From: Apophysomyces variabilis
Taxonomy: Eukaryota > Mucoromycota > Mucoromycetes > Mucorales > Mucoraceae
Length of the DNA: 64,000 nucleotides
Assembly (NCBI GenBank): GCA_002749535.1
Contig: MZZL01000408.1
Location: forward strand, 921,465 to 985,464
Reading direction: 5' to 3'
Shown here: in pieces, positions 45,518 to 56,400 of the stretch
Position numbering within the stretch: the stretch's first letter is position 1
Layout: the number at the start of each line of letters is the position of its first letter
Notes under the pieces: model-generated
The model's input: only the letters and a program-made list of their open reading frames with translations
Told to the model about the DNA's origin: nothing
Databases searched by the model: none
Made by a program: the position numbers and the translations under genes

Positions 45518-46965
45518 CTAATAATCATCATCATCATCATCATCGTCATCGTCATCGCCATCTTCCTCATCGTCTTCATGGTCATGATGGTGATAACCAT
45601 GTTCGCTGTCTTCCTCATCACCATGTTCCCAGTAAGGTTTTGGCAGGTTCATGCACTCGTGCACTGGTTTCAAATGGAAAGCCTTCTGCATCTTTGGAAG
45701 CCATTTCTCCGCGACATCAATTGTATGCTCGTTCAATTCGTGCTGTAATCCAATATGGCCAGCATCTTCATCTTTTCCGTTTTCATGCTCCTCGATCCAT
45801 TTCGTAAAGTATCCATCAATCGTCTCGGGTGACATTTTCCCTTCTCCGTTCAATTGCCAATCCTGCGAGTCTTTATTCCAAAGAATAGTTCTGAGTCCCA
45901 TCTGGTGAGCAATGGCTCGAACACGATCATCGACATCGCCATAGGGAGGACGCCAACAGCGGCTGGTAACACCAGTTGCTTCTTTAATAGCACGCAGGTT
46001 CCAATACAGTTCTGCAATGACTTGTTCATTTGTCTTTGTTGTCATTGGCGTATGAGACCATGTGTGTAAGCACAGCTCATGTCCACTTTCCAAGGCCCGC
46101 TTGGCAGCTTCTGGGAACGTAGCAACGTTGGATCCAACAACTATAAAATGCAACGATCAGTATTTCAAGTATAACAGTCCACAGCAGAAAAAGAGAGTAT
46201 TACAAAACAGTGTTGCTTTTTGATTATGGTGAGCAGCCAGGTAGTCATAAAGACGTGGCTCCGCATAAGCATCGGACATGTTTTTTGACTTTGGGTTCAA
46301 TGGCCCGTCATCGAAGGTCTATAAACCAGCGGGAAAAAGGCAGGGTTGGGAATCACGGACATTATAGAGAGATATTTTCTTACCAGACCCCAATCGCCGG
46401 CCCGTGGGCATCTGACAATGTCTTCTGGCAGATACTTTAGTTTGGGAGCAGTGCACCCAGTGGCAGACCACCAGCAAGCTTGATCATCACCCATGTCGTA
46501 ACTATCCATGTCGATATCCCCATTCGGCTTCACTTTGCGAACCGGAATATTCGGGACATGCTCAAAATCGATGGCTGCCACAGCGCTGTCCAGATCGGGA
46601 TCATCCGTGGGAGGCGTCTTCCAGGTGTCTGGGTAGTTTTTGATATTGAAATCACTGTCGCGCTCAATGGTACCTGTTGGAACAGGATCAGACACGGAAA
46701 AGGTGGGTGCAGGGAAAGACGGCAAAAAGGCCGGTGAGGAGACTGGATAAATGTCCCTCGAAATCGAGGAATGCGTAGGCGTAGGCCTACGCGTTTTTGT
46801 CGGCGTAGGCGTAGGCTTGCTATGATGATCTTCATCATGTTCATCGTCGTAGTCATCGTAATCCTCGTGGTCATAATCATCGTCGTGGTCTTTGACCACT
46901 GCAGCACCTCGAACAACCAACGCTACAGCCGAAGCAATGGATATTAGGAAAAGAAGTTTCACCAT
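45518..46965 (-). CDS. Secreted chitin deacetylase-like polysaccharide deacetylase
   Basis: The start at 46965 gives the signal peptide MVKLLFLISIASAVALVVRG. It is followed by an Asp/His-rich stretch (DDDYDHEDYDDYDDEHDED) and a Thr/Pro-rich linker. The NodB domain carries TFDDGPLNPK (catalytic Asp pair, after an intron ending near 46310), SGHELCLHTWSHTPM (metal His pair), RCWRPPYGDVDDR, NKDSQDW and HIGLQHELN (catalytic His). A second intron separates KATLF from IVGSNVATFPEAA. The end is another acidic region, HGYHHHDHEDDEEDGDDDD and on to a stop at 45518. The enzyme removes acetyl groups from cell-wall chitin to make chitosan, a main wall polymer of Mucoromycota. All five NodB motifs look intact. 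The acidic tails at both ends are unusual; no GPI signal is visible. Confidence 0.92.
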
Positions 46966-47363
46966 TCAATCGTCAGAGCTGGAAAAGGCTAATAAGAAGT
47001 AAAAAAAAAAAATCAAATTACGCTCATTTGATGGAGTTCAGTGCTAAAAGCTTTATAGATTTCAGAATCATACAAATAAATGGGGGTTCATGTATTTGTT
47101 ATACAACACAGAAAATGGGATTATACTGTTTCTATAGGGATGACATACTAAAACAGATAGGAGTATTTTCTCTCTTATGTGTATGTTTTTCCCTGATTAT
47201 CAAACTTTATTTTGCTTCTATGATGAGTCTTTAAGGTTTTATTTGCGTATGTACTGGCGTCCCGAGGGTAATTTTGTGGTTCGTTCAGAGAGACGGTCCA
47301 AACTTGAATTTAGTGTTTTTACCAAAAGTGATTGATTTTTTCCTCATTTATACAGTTGAACGG
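46966..47363. other. Intergenic
   Basis: AT-rich, holds the chitin deacetylase promoter and the 3' end of the CX9C gene. Nothing else was recognised. Confidence 0.55.
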
Positions 47364-48032
47364 TTATGCTGATTCCCGCTGTTCGGTTGTTTTTTCCTCT
47401 TTTCGACGAAGGTTTATTGCATCATACAAGATGCGAGTATCTTCTTCTTCTGTCGAAATAGGACCTTTGTAATTGGCAGCCTTTAGAAATTTCTATACAA
47501 ATATCTGGTTCAGCGAATACTGAATACGGCTTACTACAAGACTTACTTTCTGTTGGTTATAACAGTTCCAAAATTTCTGCTTTTGATCTTCACACATTTT
47601 AGCCTTGTCCCACCAGCTTCCATCCTTAAAGCATGTCAAGAGGTCCGAGTGAAGGTCAGCGCAATTACCAAGAGCTGTTTCGTGTATTTCACGTTTCTGA
47701 TCAAGGAAATCGCGTACAGCCCAAACAATATTGGGTTTATCTGCTTTAACAGCGGTATCGCTTGTCGGTATGGGGTTTATTGTTGGCTGATGCAGATTGT
47801 AGGAAGACTTTGGCTCTTGTGTCTGGTCTCTTACTACTTCAGGCTGTTTTTGTCGTTGAGGAGATCCAGCCTTGGCAGGTCCTTTGTTTGCATCATACCG
47901 AGGTTGTTGCGATGAAAGATATTCCTCGACATCGTCATTCCCTTGCACATAAGTCTCGACGTAATCTCGCGCGGTTCCGTTGGTTGTCATGTTAACTTCA
48001 ATCGCCGTGAAAACGAAGTTCGGAGGGCACAT
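47364..48032 (-). CDS. Twin CX9C-motif (CHCH-type) protein, probably mitochondrial intermembrane space
   Basis: Two exons. The ORF opens at 48032 (MCPPNFVF) with a second, perhaps better, ATG at 47990 (MTTNGTARDYVETY). A polar disordered region leads to a helical hairpin: CADLHSDLLTC and CEDQKQKFWNC, each with exactly nine residues between cysteines. The intron (donor GTAAGT at about 47548, acceptor ATAG at about 47494) joins NQQK to KFLKAANYKGPISTEEEDTR, with the stop at 47364. Twin CX9C proteins are usually imported by Mia40 and act in respiratory complex assembly; this one has the motif near its C-terminus and a long N-terminal tail. The specific orthologue was not recognised. Confidence 0.75.
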
Positions 48033-48825
48033 TCATTATGGAATTTGTGACTCGCATGTCCCTCGACTCTTTCGATTTTTTCTGGATGGCTCAAGGGCAA
48101 CACAGTTACCTCAGCCATGTTTTAGGACTATGAACTATGAATCGGAAGTCTAGTTGTCTTTAGGTTACAAGAAAAAGGATTTTTGGCAAATTCTCTTCTC
48201 TATGAAGAAAGCATTGGCAAGCTCTTAGTGTAGGCAAATAAAAAAATGTCCCTACAGCAGAGGTGTGTACTGTTTTTAGCCTAGTTTCGTTTTATCCTTT
48301 CTTAAGCCTTGCTCAAAGTAGATTCTTTTGCGCAACTTAAGCGCTGTATAAATGTTATATATGTGTCCCTCCGTACAATGAGTTTAGGGCTAACAATTGG
48401 TTCTATCATGAGCCCACGTTAAATTGACCGATGCAACAGATCAGATAATTACTCCATATCAGACGTTTGTGACTCATATATATCTCTGTTACTTTTTCCC
48501 ATGAACGACAACAAAGAAGCACACATTCATGGAAAAGAATACGTTATGTACTATGCCTAGATATCTGAAACTGACACGCTTGGCGAGCTATACGCTTGCA
48601 GTCGAAGTAATGATAAACATCGGAAACAGACTATCTCAAACAAATCTATGCATTTCTCTTCGTACGTCGCGGATGCTACAATGCGTTGACACTTGTGCTA
48701 TATAACACTATATATTGTTACATCCGAATCGCGGTTCAAAATGCTTTGTAACAGTCTTATGACGCCGATAGCACAGTGAGATTGTACCTAAGCTTGCAAT
48801 CTCTGAGACCTGGAGCGGATATAGT
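48033..48825. other. Intergenic
   Basis: Promoter region of the CX9C gene. A short minus-strand reading frame starting MAEVTVLPLSHPEKIERVEG lies at about 48000-48118; it might be a first exon or an upstream ORF. Nothing else was recognised. Confidence 0.4.
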
Positions 48826-50056
48826 TTGTCTGTTCTTGCGCGCCATTGTCCTTTTGTAACCGAGATAACGGTACAATGGTTGTCGAATGTAAATGGTTTG
48901 TCATTCCTCAATAATTCGACGTCTTCGGAAAAGTTTATGTTAGAATGCTTGAGGGAGGCACCAGTATTGTTTTCCGTTCAATTTCTTCAAGATCGACTGG
49001 TTAGTTTACAAGCTGCTTCAAGGAATGTACAGGCATGGATAAACATTATCAAACAATTGCTTTTTATTCAAGGTCTGGCCAGAGAAAAGCTCTGTTAAGC
49101 GGTTGCTGTAGATAAATAGCCATCATACACTGACTTAAAATAGGTTCATAACAAGCTCCCCGAGTTCTCTGTGCATTAACCTTGTTTGCTCAAAGTTTAC
49201 GGGCCATTGCCGCAAGAAATATTGCCTTGTGATAGGTGTTGGCAATTGACCTTGGGTTCACGATACTCTGAAAAAAGGGTCAAATTTCTTCATGAATATA
49301 AAAGCCTAGAAACTCTCAGTATTACCTATTGATGAAGTTCGCACCTTAGCCGGATCGTGCTTCTAACTCAAGCAAGTATGTATCAATGACTGTAGGGCTT
49401 ACTGCTTATTCTTGGATATTCTCCAATCCATACATGCTCCATTATCGTTCATAAATTATGAATCGCAGGATGACGCCTGGTTTACCACAGCTGCTTATTG
49501 CTTCCATGAAAATCTATCCGAAGTTTATGCTCGCGTTCAGAATGACATACCAGTCCAGTTTGTTCCGCAATCGCTGGCACGTGTTTTTTTTATCGAACTT
49601 GACTACTATTTCATGATCGACATGCTTCTTAAACAGCTAAGGAGCCTTCAGTTCTTATCCATCAAAGCGCCTTTCATTGGGTTGCAGAGACTCCACGCCA
49701 GTAATACTCAACATCATATGAAGAAAGTTACAACGTCAGCCAAAATTATTACAGATGAAATTTACACGATATTTTCCTCATGTTGTCCCTCGATTGTCGC
49801 TAACTTCTTGTCCGTAACCAGCCCGGCTAACATATACTTTTCCGCATCCGGAATCCGGCAACTTAATGTCAGTTGCCACTACAGTGATGTATTTAAAGTA
49901 ATACGGATGATCGAAGAAGAACGGACGGAAGAGCTTAGCCGAAAGCAAAGTAGATCAAACCGAATTCGGGAGACTGCCGCCTGCACGAAATGGTATTCTA
50001 CCTACAACAGCTATTCCAGAAACCCTCCTTGCATTGATATATTGAAATCTTTCTAA
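48826..50056 (+). pseudogene. Unrecognised protein-coding-like region in two ORFs (48826-49098 and 49412-50056)
   Basis: The first ORF reads SVLARHCPFVTEITVQWLSN and later CLREAPVLFSVQFLQDRLVS, with a leucine/aliphatic rhythm reminiscent of F-box/LRR proteins. The second (214 codons) has FVPQSLARVFFIELDYYFMI and LKQLRSLQFLSIKAPFIGLQ, again LRR-like. The two lie in one orientation and are separated by 300 nt with stops; no clear intron pair was found. It may be one broken or spliced gene. No domain could be assigned with confidence. The second ORF ends about 45 bp before the Helitron 3' end, which may have truncated it. Confidence 0.35.
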
Positions 50057-50101
50057 TCGAATAATCATCGCCAATTCAAAGCAAAATCACAGTAATACTC
50101 A

Positions 50102-53100
50102 CTAGCCTTTCTCCACTCGCTTCGCTCGTTCCGTTGCAGCCGCACGCGGCTGGAAGATGAACTTGGTTGTTTCTAGCAGTTCCTTTTCTGGGAACATTAA
50201 TTAATGGTATATATTTACAATAGAAAAAGATTTTGAGATTGCTATGAATCGTATTGATGAGAGAGACGTATACATGAACCGGTTGTAAGTTGAGATATTC
50301 AGAGATAATAAAACATAACAAAAAATCTGCATCAAACGGATCAAGAAGGATGTAGGATATATAGAACATATAGAGAAACAGATAAGGATAAAACTATAAA
50401 GACTGTAAAGAATAAAAGGCATAAGAAGGTATTTGCAACATAATCATACTAATGTTAAGATGCATGCGATAGTAGTAATTCTGGGTATACAACGTTTTTG
50501 GTTATACGTCGATAACCTTCTGGTAATAACACTGTGAGCCCTGAACTGCTGGTAACTCTGGACATTGCGACATAAAGCTGGCCATGAGTAAATACTGGTT
50601 CACGAAGATCAATACCGACGCTGGACAATGATTGGCCCTGGGACTTGTTAACTGTCATGGCGAAAGAAAGCCTTACTGGAAATTGGCGCCTTTTGAGCAT
50701 GAACGGCAGCTCATCATTGCTAGAAAGAACTATTTTGGGAATAGAAACCACTTTTCCATGGTGCTGATGTCCTATGATGGACGCTGTCAAAAGGTTTTGT
50801 GAAACCCTTCGGACAATCATACGGGTTCCATTACAGAGGCCATCCCGCGGATAAAGATTGCGCAATAAGATGATAGGTGCGCCAACCTTCAAGTTGAGCT
50901 GAGCAGGAGGAAGCCCCGGAGTGTTGAAGCTTCGAAGAGACTCTTGGGCGATCTCATCAATACTCTCTTCCTCGTTGACATCGCAAGAGTCCGAGGACAA
51001 AATTGAAATCTGCTGACCATCAATTCTGGACAACATTATTTCATTTAAAGCATCAACCTTTTCATTGGTTGAGGCCAGAATAGCCCTTCCCTTGAAAAAT
51101 TCCAAAGGATCGGCATTTATGAGCTCATCCGCCGGATATATGCTTTGAATCAGTTCCTGCTCAGATTCAGTACAACGGATGTATGACGGAAGAAGAAGGT
51201 TGCCATATAAAGATGGGTCGTATGGCAACGTCCCAACCCATTTTGCAAATTGCTTGTCAGTATCTGAAGCTGAACAAATGCGCATATTGATGCGAAGGTT
51301 GAGTTTCTGCAGTTGAGGCCAAATATACGAACTGGTCAATGATGCTTCAACTGTTTGAGATCTATTGCCACGGACGACAGGAGATATCTGGGCAAAGTCT
51401 CCTCCGAGAATCACTGCCTTACCGCCAAATAGCTTATTGCGTTGGCAGATGTCTCGCATAGTTTTGTCAAAGGCCTCAAAGCAAAAGCGATGCTGCATAG
51501 GAACCTCATCCCATATAATTAGAACTGCATGACGAATCAAGTCAGCCAGCTGGGAGTTAGCTTTGATTCCAGTTATCGAGCTTTCTTCGACATTCAGTGG
51601 GATCTTAAAACGGGAGTGAGATGTCCTTCCACCTGGAAGTAGAAGGGCCGCAATACCAGATGACGCCACGCAGATTACTATCTGATTGTTTCGCCGGAAG
51701 TAGCTGCACAACGTCTTGTATAGAAAGGTCTTTCCTGTGCCTGCTGGGCCTTGCAGAAAAAACTGTGCAGATTCAGACGATGACTGTATCTGTGACACGA
51801 CTGTTCCAAAGGCAACTTCTTGATCTAAATTCAGTTTGTTATACATGCTTTCAAAAGCACTGGCTTCCTGGCGGGTATCATACTGTTGCTGTTCGTTGTC
51901 TATCATCTGGTTGCCTGAAGACTGAAATGTCCAGTTATAGCAAGGGGATGGGAGTCCATACTGCTTTACATCATAACCCATATCTTCGAGTTCTCTTTGG
52001 ATCAGATAAAGTCCATAATCGCTTGCAGGATTCTCGAGTTCTTCAAAGAATGGAGCGCCTGAATCGTTCTGATTGGATCTCTCATACTCCCTGTGTAGGG
52101 ATTCTTCCCGAAGATCATCACAAATTTGACATTTGAATCTCTCCCACATATTTGCAGGATCTGTCATGTCTCCATGAATTAGTGCTAAAATGAAGAGCCG
52201 TCTCAAGCTGTTTCCCGAGCAGACATGGATAGCTTCATTAAAGCAGAGGATCCAATTTTGATCATTCTGTAGAAGACCTCGAGCAACACATGCCTGCTTA
52301 AAGGTAGGGTGTACTATACGTCTACCTTGGCCGTCTGTCGTAGTGCGCAGATCTTCAAAAGAAGAAGGACCAGGTACAACTGTCAACAGCATCCGTAGGT
52401 AGTACCTTTCGCCAGCAAAAGGGCTGCAATGGTACATTCTGCCAATCTGATACCCTTGTTTTCGCTGAAGCCAAACTCGTCTGCGGTGATCCCAGCGAAA
52501 ATGAGCAGGAAAATCATGGTAAAGGTACTTGATCGCATCAGGGTTTTGTCGATAATAGTCAAAGTAGCTCATAAGCGTTGTGCGACTATTCTCCATCCTT
52601 TGTGCAATCTCTTCTCGGTTGCCATCTTGGTCAAAATATACGGGCTGTTCTCCAGGAAGATGTACGCTAAGATGAAGCACAGGTGGAAACTCTTCATGGA
52701 AAGGGAATTCGAAAAGATTCCATGCTGCTTCTGTCGGACCAATGTACCTACCACTCAGGTACCGCTGGATCTCGTCATGTTCATTCCTGATTTCCAAGCT
52801 AGTGCGGTCAGGTCCCTTATAAACGTACTTGTTTACCTATTTGATACTCTTAATTGTTGCACAGACTTCCACATTAATGTGTGCCTTGTACTTCTTGAGC
52901 AAATAAGCATTGTATGGTACGACCCACGTATTGTCGATGTAGAACGTTTCTCCTGAATGAGACGGATGGCGAACAGCATGTCTCACTCCATTATCACGTC
53001 GACGATACAGTGGATAGCCATCTGTCCCTAACCGCGTCTCAGATTGGAAAGGTTTAGGATACTTCTTAGAACAAATAAGTCCTCCCGGCCTCGCAGCATT

Positions 53101-55346
53101 TTCTTTCATACATGGAGATTTTGGGTTCACAGTTGACCCACATGGTCCATGGATCGTGCAGGATGTTACTATTTCATACAGCTCACGGTCCTCATCTGCA
53201 TCTGGAAGCTCGGCACTGATGATCTCATCAATATCATCGATATCGTTGAATTTGTTGTCGACAAAAAGTAGAATATGCACGTGCGGAAGACCTCGTTTCT
53301 GAAACTCAATGGTCCGCACTATGCCTTTGAATTTTCCGAAAACGTTCTTTGTCTTCAGATCATGTAGTAATTCACGCAGCTTTAAGTTGAAAACTCTGGC
53401 AATTAGATCGGGCCTGTCAGCAGCAGACTGGCCAGGAAACAATTCTGCAGTGATTTCACTCCACCTTGGATTTGCTGTGAAAGTGATAAACAGGGATGGC
53501 TTGCCTAAATGGCGCACGATTGCCATGGAATTCTGAAACAGCTGTGCCATGAACCTCGGGCCACCATGATAACTGCTGGGTAACACAAACCGTCGGCCAA
53601 CAGCAGAAACATCTACGTCGTCCTGCACCAGTACATCAGCCAAGCCATTGTAAAGATCGACTCGAATCCTGTTTTGATTTTTGCGAAACCACTCAAGTTT
53701 TGTCTGGTCGCATATAGCCCATGCATCTACCAGAAATTGCTGGAACAGCCGTCGAGCATAAAATATTGTCGAGAACTCTCCGCTCCGCAAGTGTAGACGA
53801 AAACGGTAATATGCTCGCTGCCCTAGCCGCATACGCTGACGCTGAGTACCATCAGCGGTTTCAATCGCATTAAGTGTAAGTCCCCATGTCCAACCAAACT
53901 CCCCATGGGGGAAAAGCAGCACGTAGTGCAATGGCATGTATGCACCGTGAGTCTGATTTATCCGAGTCAAACTTGGTTGGCCATCAGTGCTTCGATATCT
54001 GACAATGATGTCTCTATAAGATCCGGTGCTCTGAGATCCCGCTTCGAAATTTGCAACTTGTTCAGGCACTATCGCAGCAACTTCATCAGCCGTAGGTAGG
54101 TTTTCCGTGCGTTGATCTGAACCTTGGATAAGCCGCATCCTCATTGAAGGGCTGATGGTAACATGAGCACTCTCCCCTCTTTCAAACCTATGATGATGCT
54201 CCTGTAAAACTTCGAACGCTGTCTTATAGACGCGAATAAAAGGGTTATTGATCTCATGAAGCATCTCAGTCAAATGTCGAATGATTTGACTATCAAGCTC
54301 GGCGTATTGTGCAGAGCGAGCAATGCTGGCATATGAAGGGTCATATATGTAAAATTGAGTAAAGGAAGGAGGTGAGCCTTCCTCAGGAAGAAGCTGTCCT
54401 TGGAGATGATATACTTCTCCGTGAACCTGGAAAACTGTAGGACCGCGCCCATCGTTCAATGAAGTTTCAATTTGACATCCAAGAGATGTAAACGCAAAGG
54501 CTGCATTGAACCTTCGTATGTTTTTCAGAAAATGAGAAGAAAGAGGGTGTGTCCCATCATACAGACTTTTAAGGTAGTCTGGAGGGTCCTGCAGTAAATG
54601 TAGGCTCACAGCATTTCTCTTGCAGCAGCTTTCAAATCTCGGGTCCCCGTCCGAAGAACGGGTATCATGCTCAGCAAGCCAATGCAATGCTTGACAGTCA
54701 GGACATTCTACAGTCATTCGACCAAGATCTAACGGCATGAAGTTTGCTAGTCGAGATCGGAATGCCAGGGGAAGTCGACGTCGTCGTGTTTCACTGTTCA
54801 CGTATTGTTCAACTTCTCTAAGATCATTGTCAGGCGTCAGATGACCATCAGCGATCAAATGATCAGCATCAGCATTGCCGACGTCATTAGTGGGGACATG
54901 GGAATCTTCAGGGCCAGGACGACGACGCTGAGTAACAGGGCCTGAGGAATCTGATTGTGCTTCATCTGATTTTCTTTGACGTTTACGATAATGCCAAGCA
55001 CGGCTGCGCAACCTGCATGGATAGCATGTTTTTCTACTGTCATCTGATGGTCGTAACTGTTAGCGTTCGGTTTGCTAGGTGTTGTTCCTGGTTGTTGTTC
55101 AGAGTAGAGCTATGCCACGTTACCTCGGTCTGGTATCAAAAGTTGTTTACATTTAGAACATTTATTGTTATTATTAGTATTTGCCATTGTTCAATTCTGT
55201 ATCTACAATGTGAAAAGCAGAAGAACGATCGAAAAACGGAAAAGAGTAGAGGAGTAGAAACAATCATAAAAGAATCTGCCTTTTTTCGAAAATAGAAATC
55301 GGCAAAATGTTTTTGCGCGCAAAAATTTATCGAAAATACAGAGTGA
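50102..55346 (-). mobile_element. Autonomous Helitron (rolling-circle transposon), nearly intact
   Basis: In element (minus) orientation the 3' end is CTAG at 50102-50105 followed by T, preceded by the hairpin CAGCCGCGTGCGGCTG (50137-50152) and a GAGCGAAGCGAG stretch. The 5' end lies at about 55342-55346, where TCTGTATTTTCG follows; a few bases inside is the palindrome TTTTTGCGCGCAAAAA. The body encodes a Rep-helicase protein (50455-55187). These ends (5' TC, 3' hairpin plus CTRR, insertion next to T, no target duplication) are Helitron hallmarks. The element is directly followed at its 5' side by the 3' end of a second, shorter Helitron. Confidence 0.88.
50455..55187 (-). pseudogene. Helitron Rep-helicase, interrupted by one in-frame TAG
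   Basis: The N-terminal exon (ATG at 55187) has CxxC (NKCSKCKQLL); after a putative intron KTCYPCRLRSRAW supplies a second CxxC, a zinc finger typical of Helitron proteins. The Rep part (52837-55011) shows the HUH nuclease motif RGLPHVHILLFV and ends CATIKSIK-TAG. The same frame continues [11 protein letters not shown] and [18 protein letters not shown], then a PIF1-type helicase (50455-52797): Walker [17 protein letters not shown], Walker [22 protein letters not shown] and [13 protein letters not shown]. Positions 55011 and 52797 are in the same frame, so the only break is TAG at 52837-52839. Rep nicks and rejoins DNA strands; the helicase unwinds. No other disabling change was noticed. Confidence 0.88.
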
Positions 55347-56301
55347 CTAGTCCTTCTACACTCGCTTCGCTCCTTCCGTTACAGCCGCGTGCGGCTGCAG
55401 GAAATGAATTTGTGACGACTTCTAGCATATGTTCACGTTAACATAAGATATTGCTAAAAATGAAATCTTCGTTTTAATGTAAGATATTCAAGAGGTGTAC
55501 CTAAGTGACTGATATGATATGGTGCTGTGAAATAAAGATGCACCAAGTAAGATAAATAGTATAAACGCAAAAACCGATCTGGAGACAGAGAACATAACTA
55601 AGCCAGTATTGCTTGTGGGCAACAATCTCAGATAGGCAAAAGAAGAGCAGAATGAATGTTTGAAGCATGGGTACCTGCCTCGTATTACCTACCTTATGGA
55701 CCTTGATCTTAAGTTAAAAAGTTACAGAGCGAATGGCAAAGTTAGCACAGGAACGGTTACTTCTGTTGGCAATAGAATATGGAAAAACAAAGATAAGTCG
55801 GCATTTTTCACTGAAGGTACATGCCTAAATGAACAAAGCAATAGCTCTCCATATAAGGATCCTATCATTGACCAATTTCGTCATATATAAAACGGGTGGA
55901 GGTCAATCAGACAATATATTCAACTACTCACTGCACTTCAGAAAGCAGTTGACCCTTCTCACTGCGGCTGAAGTTTCTACACGAATGCCTATTTAATGAT
56001 CTTCTTAATATTCTTCTACCCACTTATTGCAGCTCAACTTTCTTGACCTACATATCCAGATTGCATCCACCTACCAAATTGCTACTGAGAGCAACTCGAC
56101 TCTTTGAGCCTTGTTGGAAAGCGTCAGATAACATCTAAGACGAACCTATTCCTCTAATTCATTGCTGGACGTACTCTTTTCTCCTAACAAAAGACTTCTA
56201 TATATCAACTGGATAGTAGTACGGTCGAACCAGCTTGCAAAAAACTGGTTGTAATACCGGCAAAAGGTTTTTGCGCGCAAAAATTACTCGAAAATACAGT
56301 A
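55347..56301 (-). mobile_element. Short non-autonomous Helitron, head-to-tail with the autonomous copy
   Basis: Its 3' end matches the autonomous element: CTAG at 55347-55350, the hairpin CAGCCGCACGCGGCTG read on the minus strand (55382-55397) and GAGCGAAGCGAG between them. Its 5' end at about 56301 repeats CTGTATTTTCGA followed by TTTTTGCGCGCAAAAA. The ~0.95-kb interior has no Rep or helicase sequence and no convincing ORF (the 76-codon plus-strand ORF at 55660 has no family features). It should rely on Rep made by another copy. Confidence 0.78.
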
Positions 56302-56317
56302 TACTTGTAGAGGGGGC

Positions 56318-56400
56318 TTCGGCCCCTGCTGGTGTAGTTAAACGCCACGATTCCCAATGCAAGAACCACTGGTTCGATTCGTTCCGCCGCAAGAGTTTTT
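56318..56400 (+). pseudogene. tRNA-Gly(CCC)-like relic
   Basis: TGGTGTAGTTA (A-box-like, 56331) and GGTTCGATTC (B box, 56371) are spaced as in a tRNA, and ATTCCCAAT between them resembles the tRNA-Gly CCC anticodon loop. Stems do not pair properly (anticodon stem, T stem and acceptor all mismatched). A TTTTT run follows at 56396-56400. It is a decayed tRNA gene or a tRNA-derived SINE head, ending next to the 5' end of the short Helitron. Confidence 0.45.

Noticed and set aside
48000..48120. Short MAEVTVLPL reading frame as a definite first exon of the CX9C gene
   Set aside because: No GT..AG pair of acceptable length joins it in frame to the CX9C ORF; noted only as a possibility.
51621..52136. 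171- and 175-codon plus-strand ORFs across 51.6-53.0 kb
   Set aside because: Both are antisense shadows of the Helitron helicase, whose motifs are unambiguous on the minus strand.
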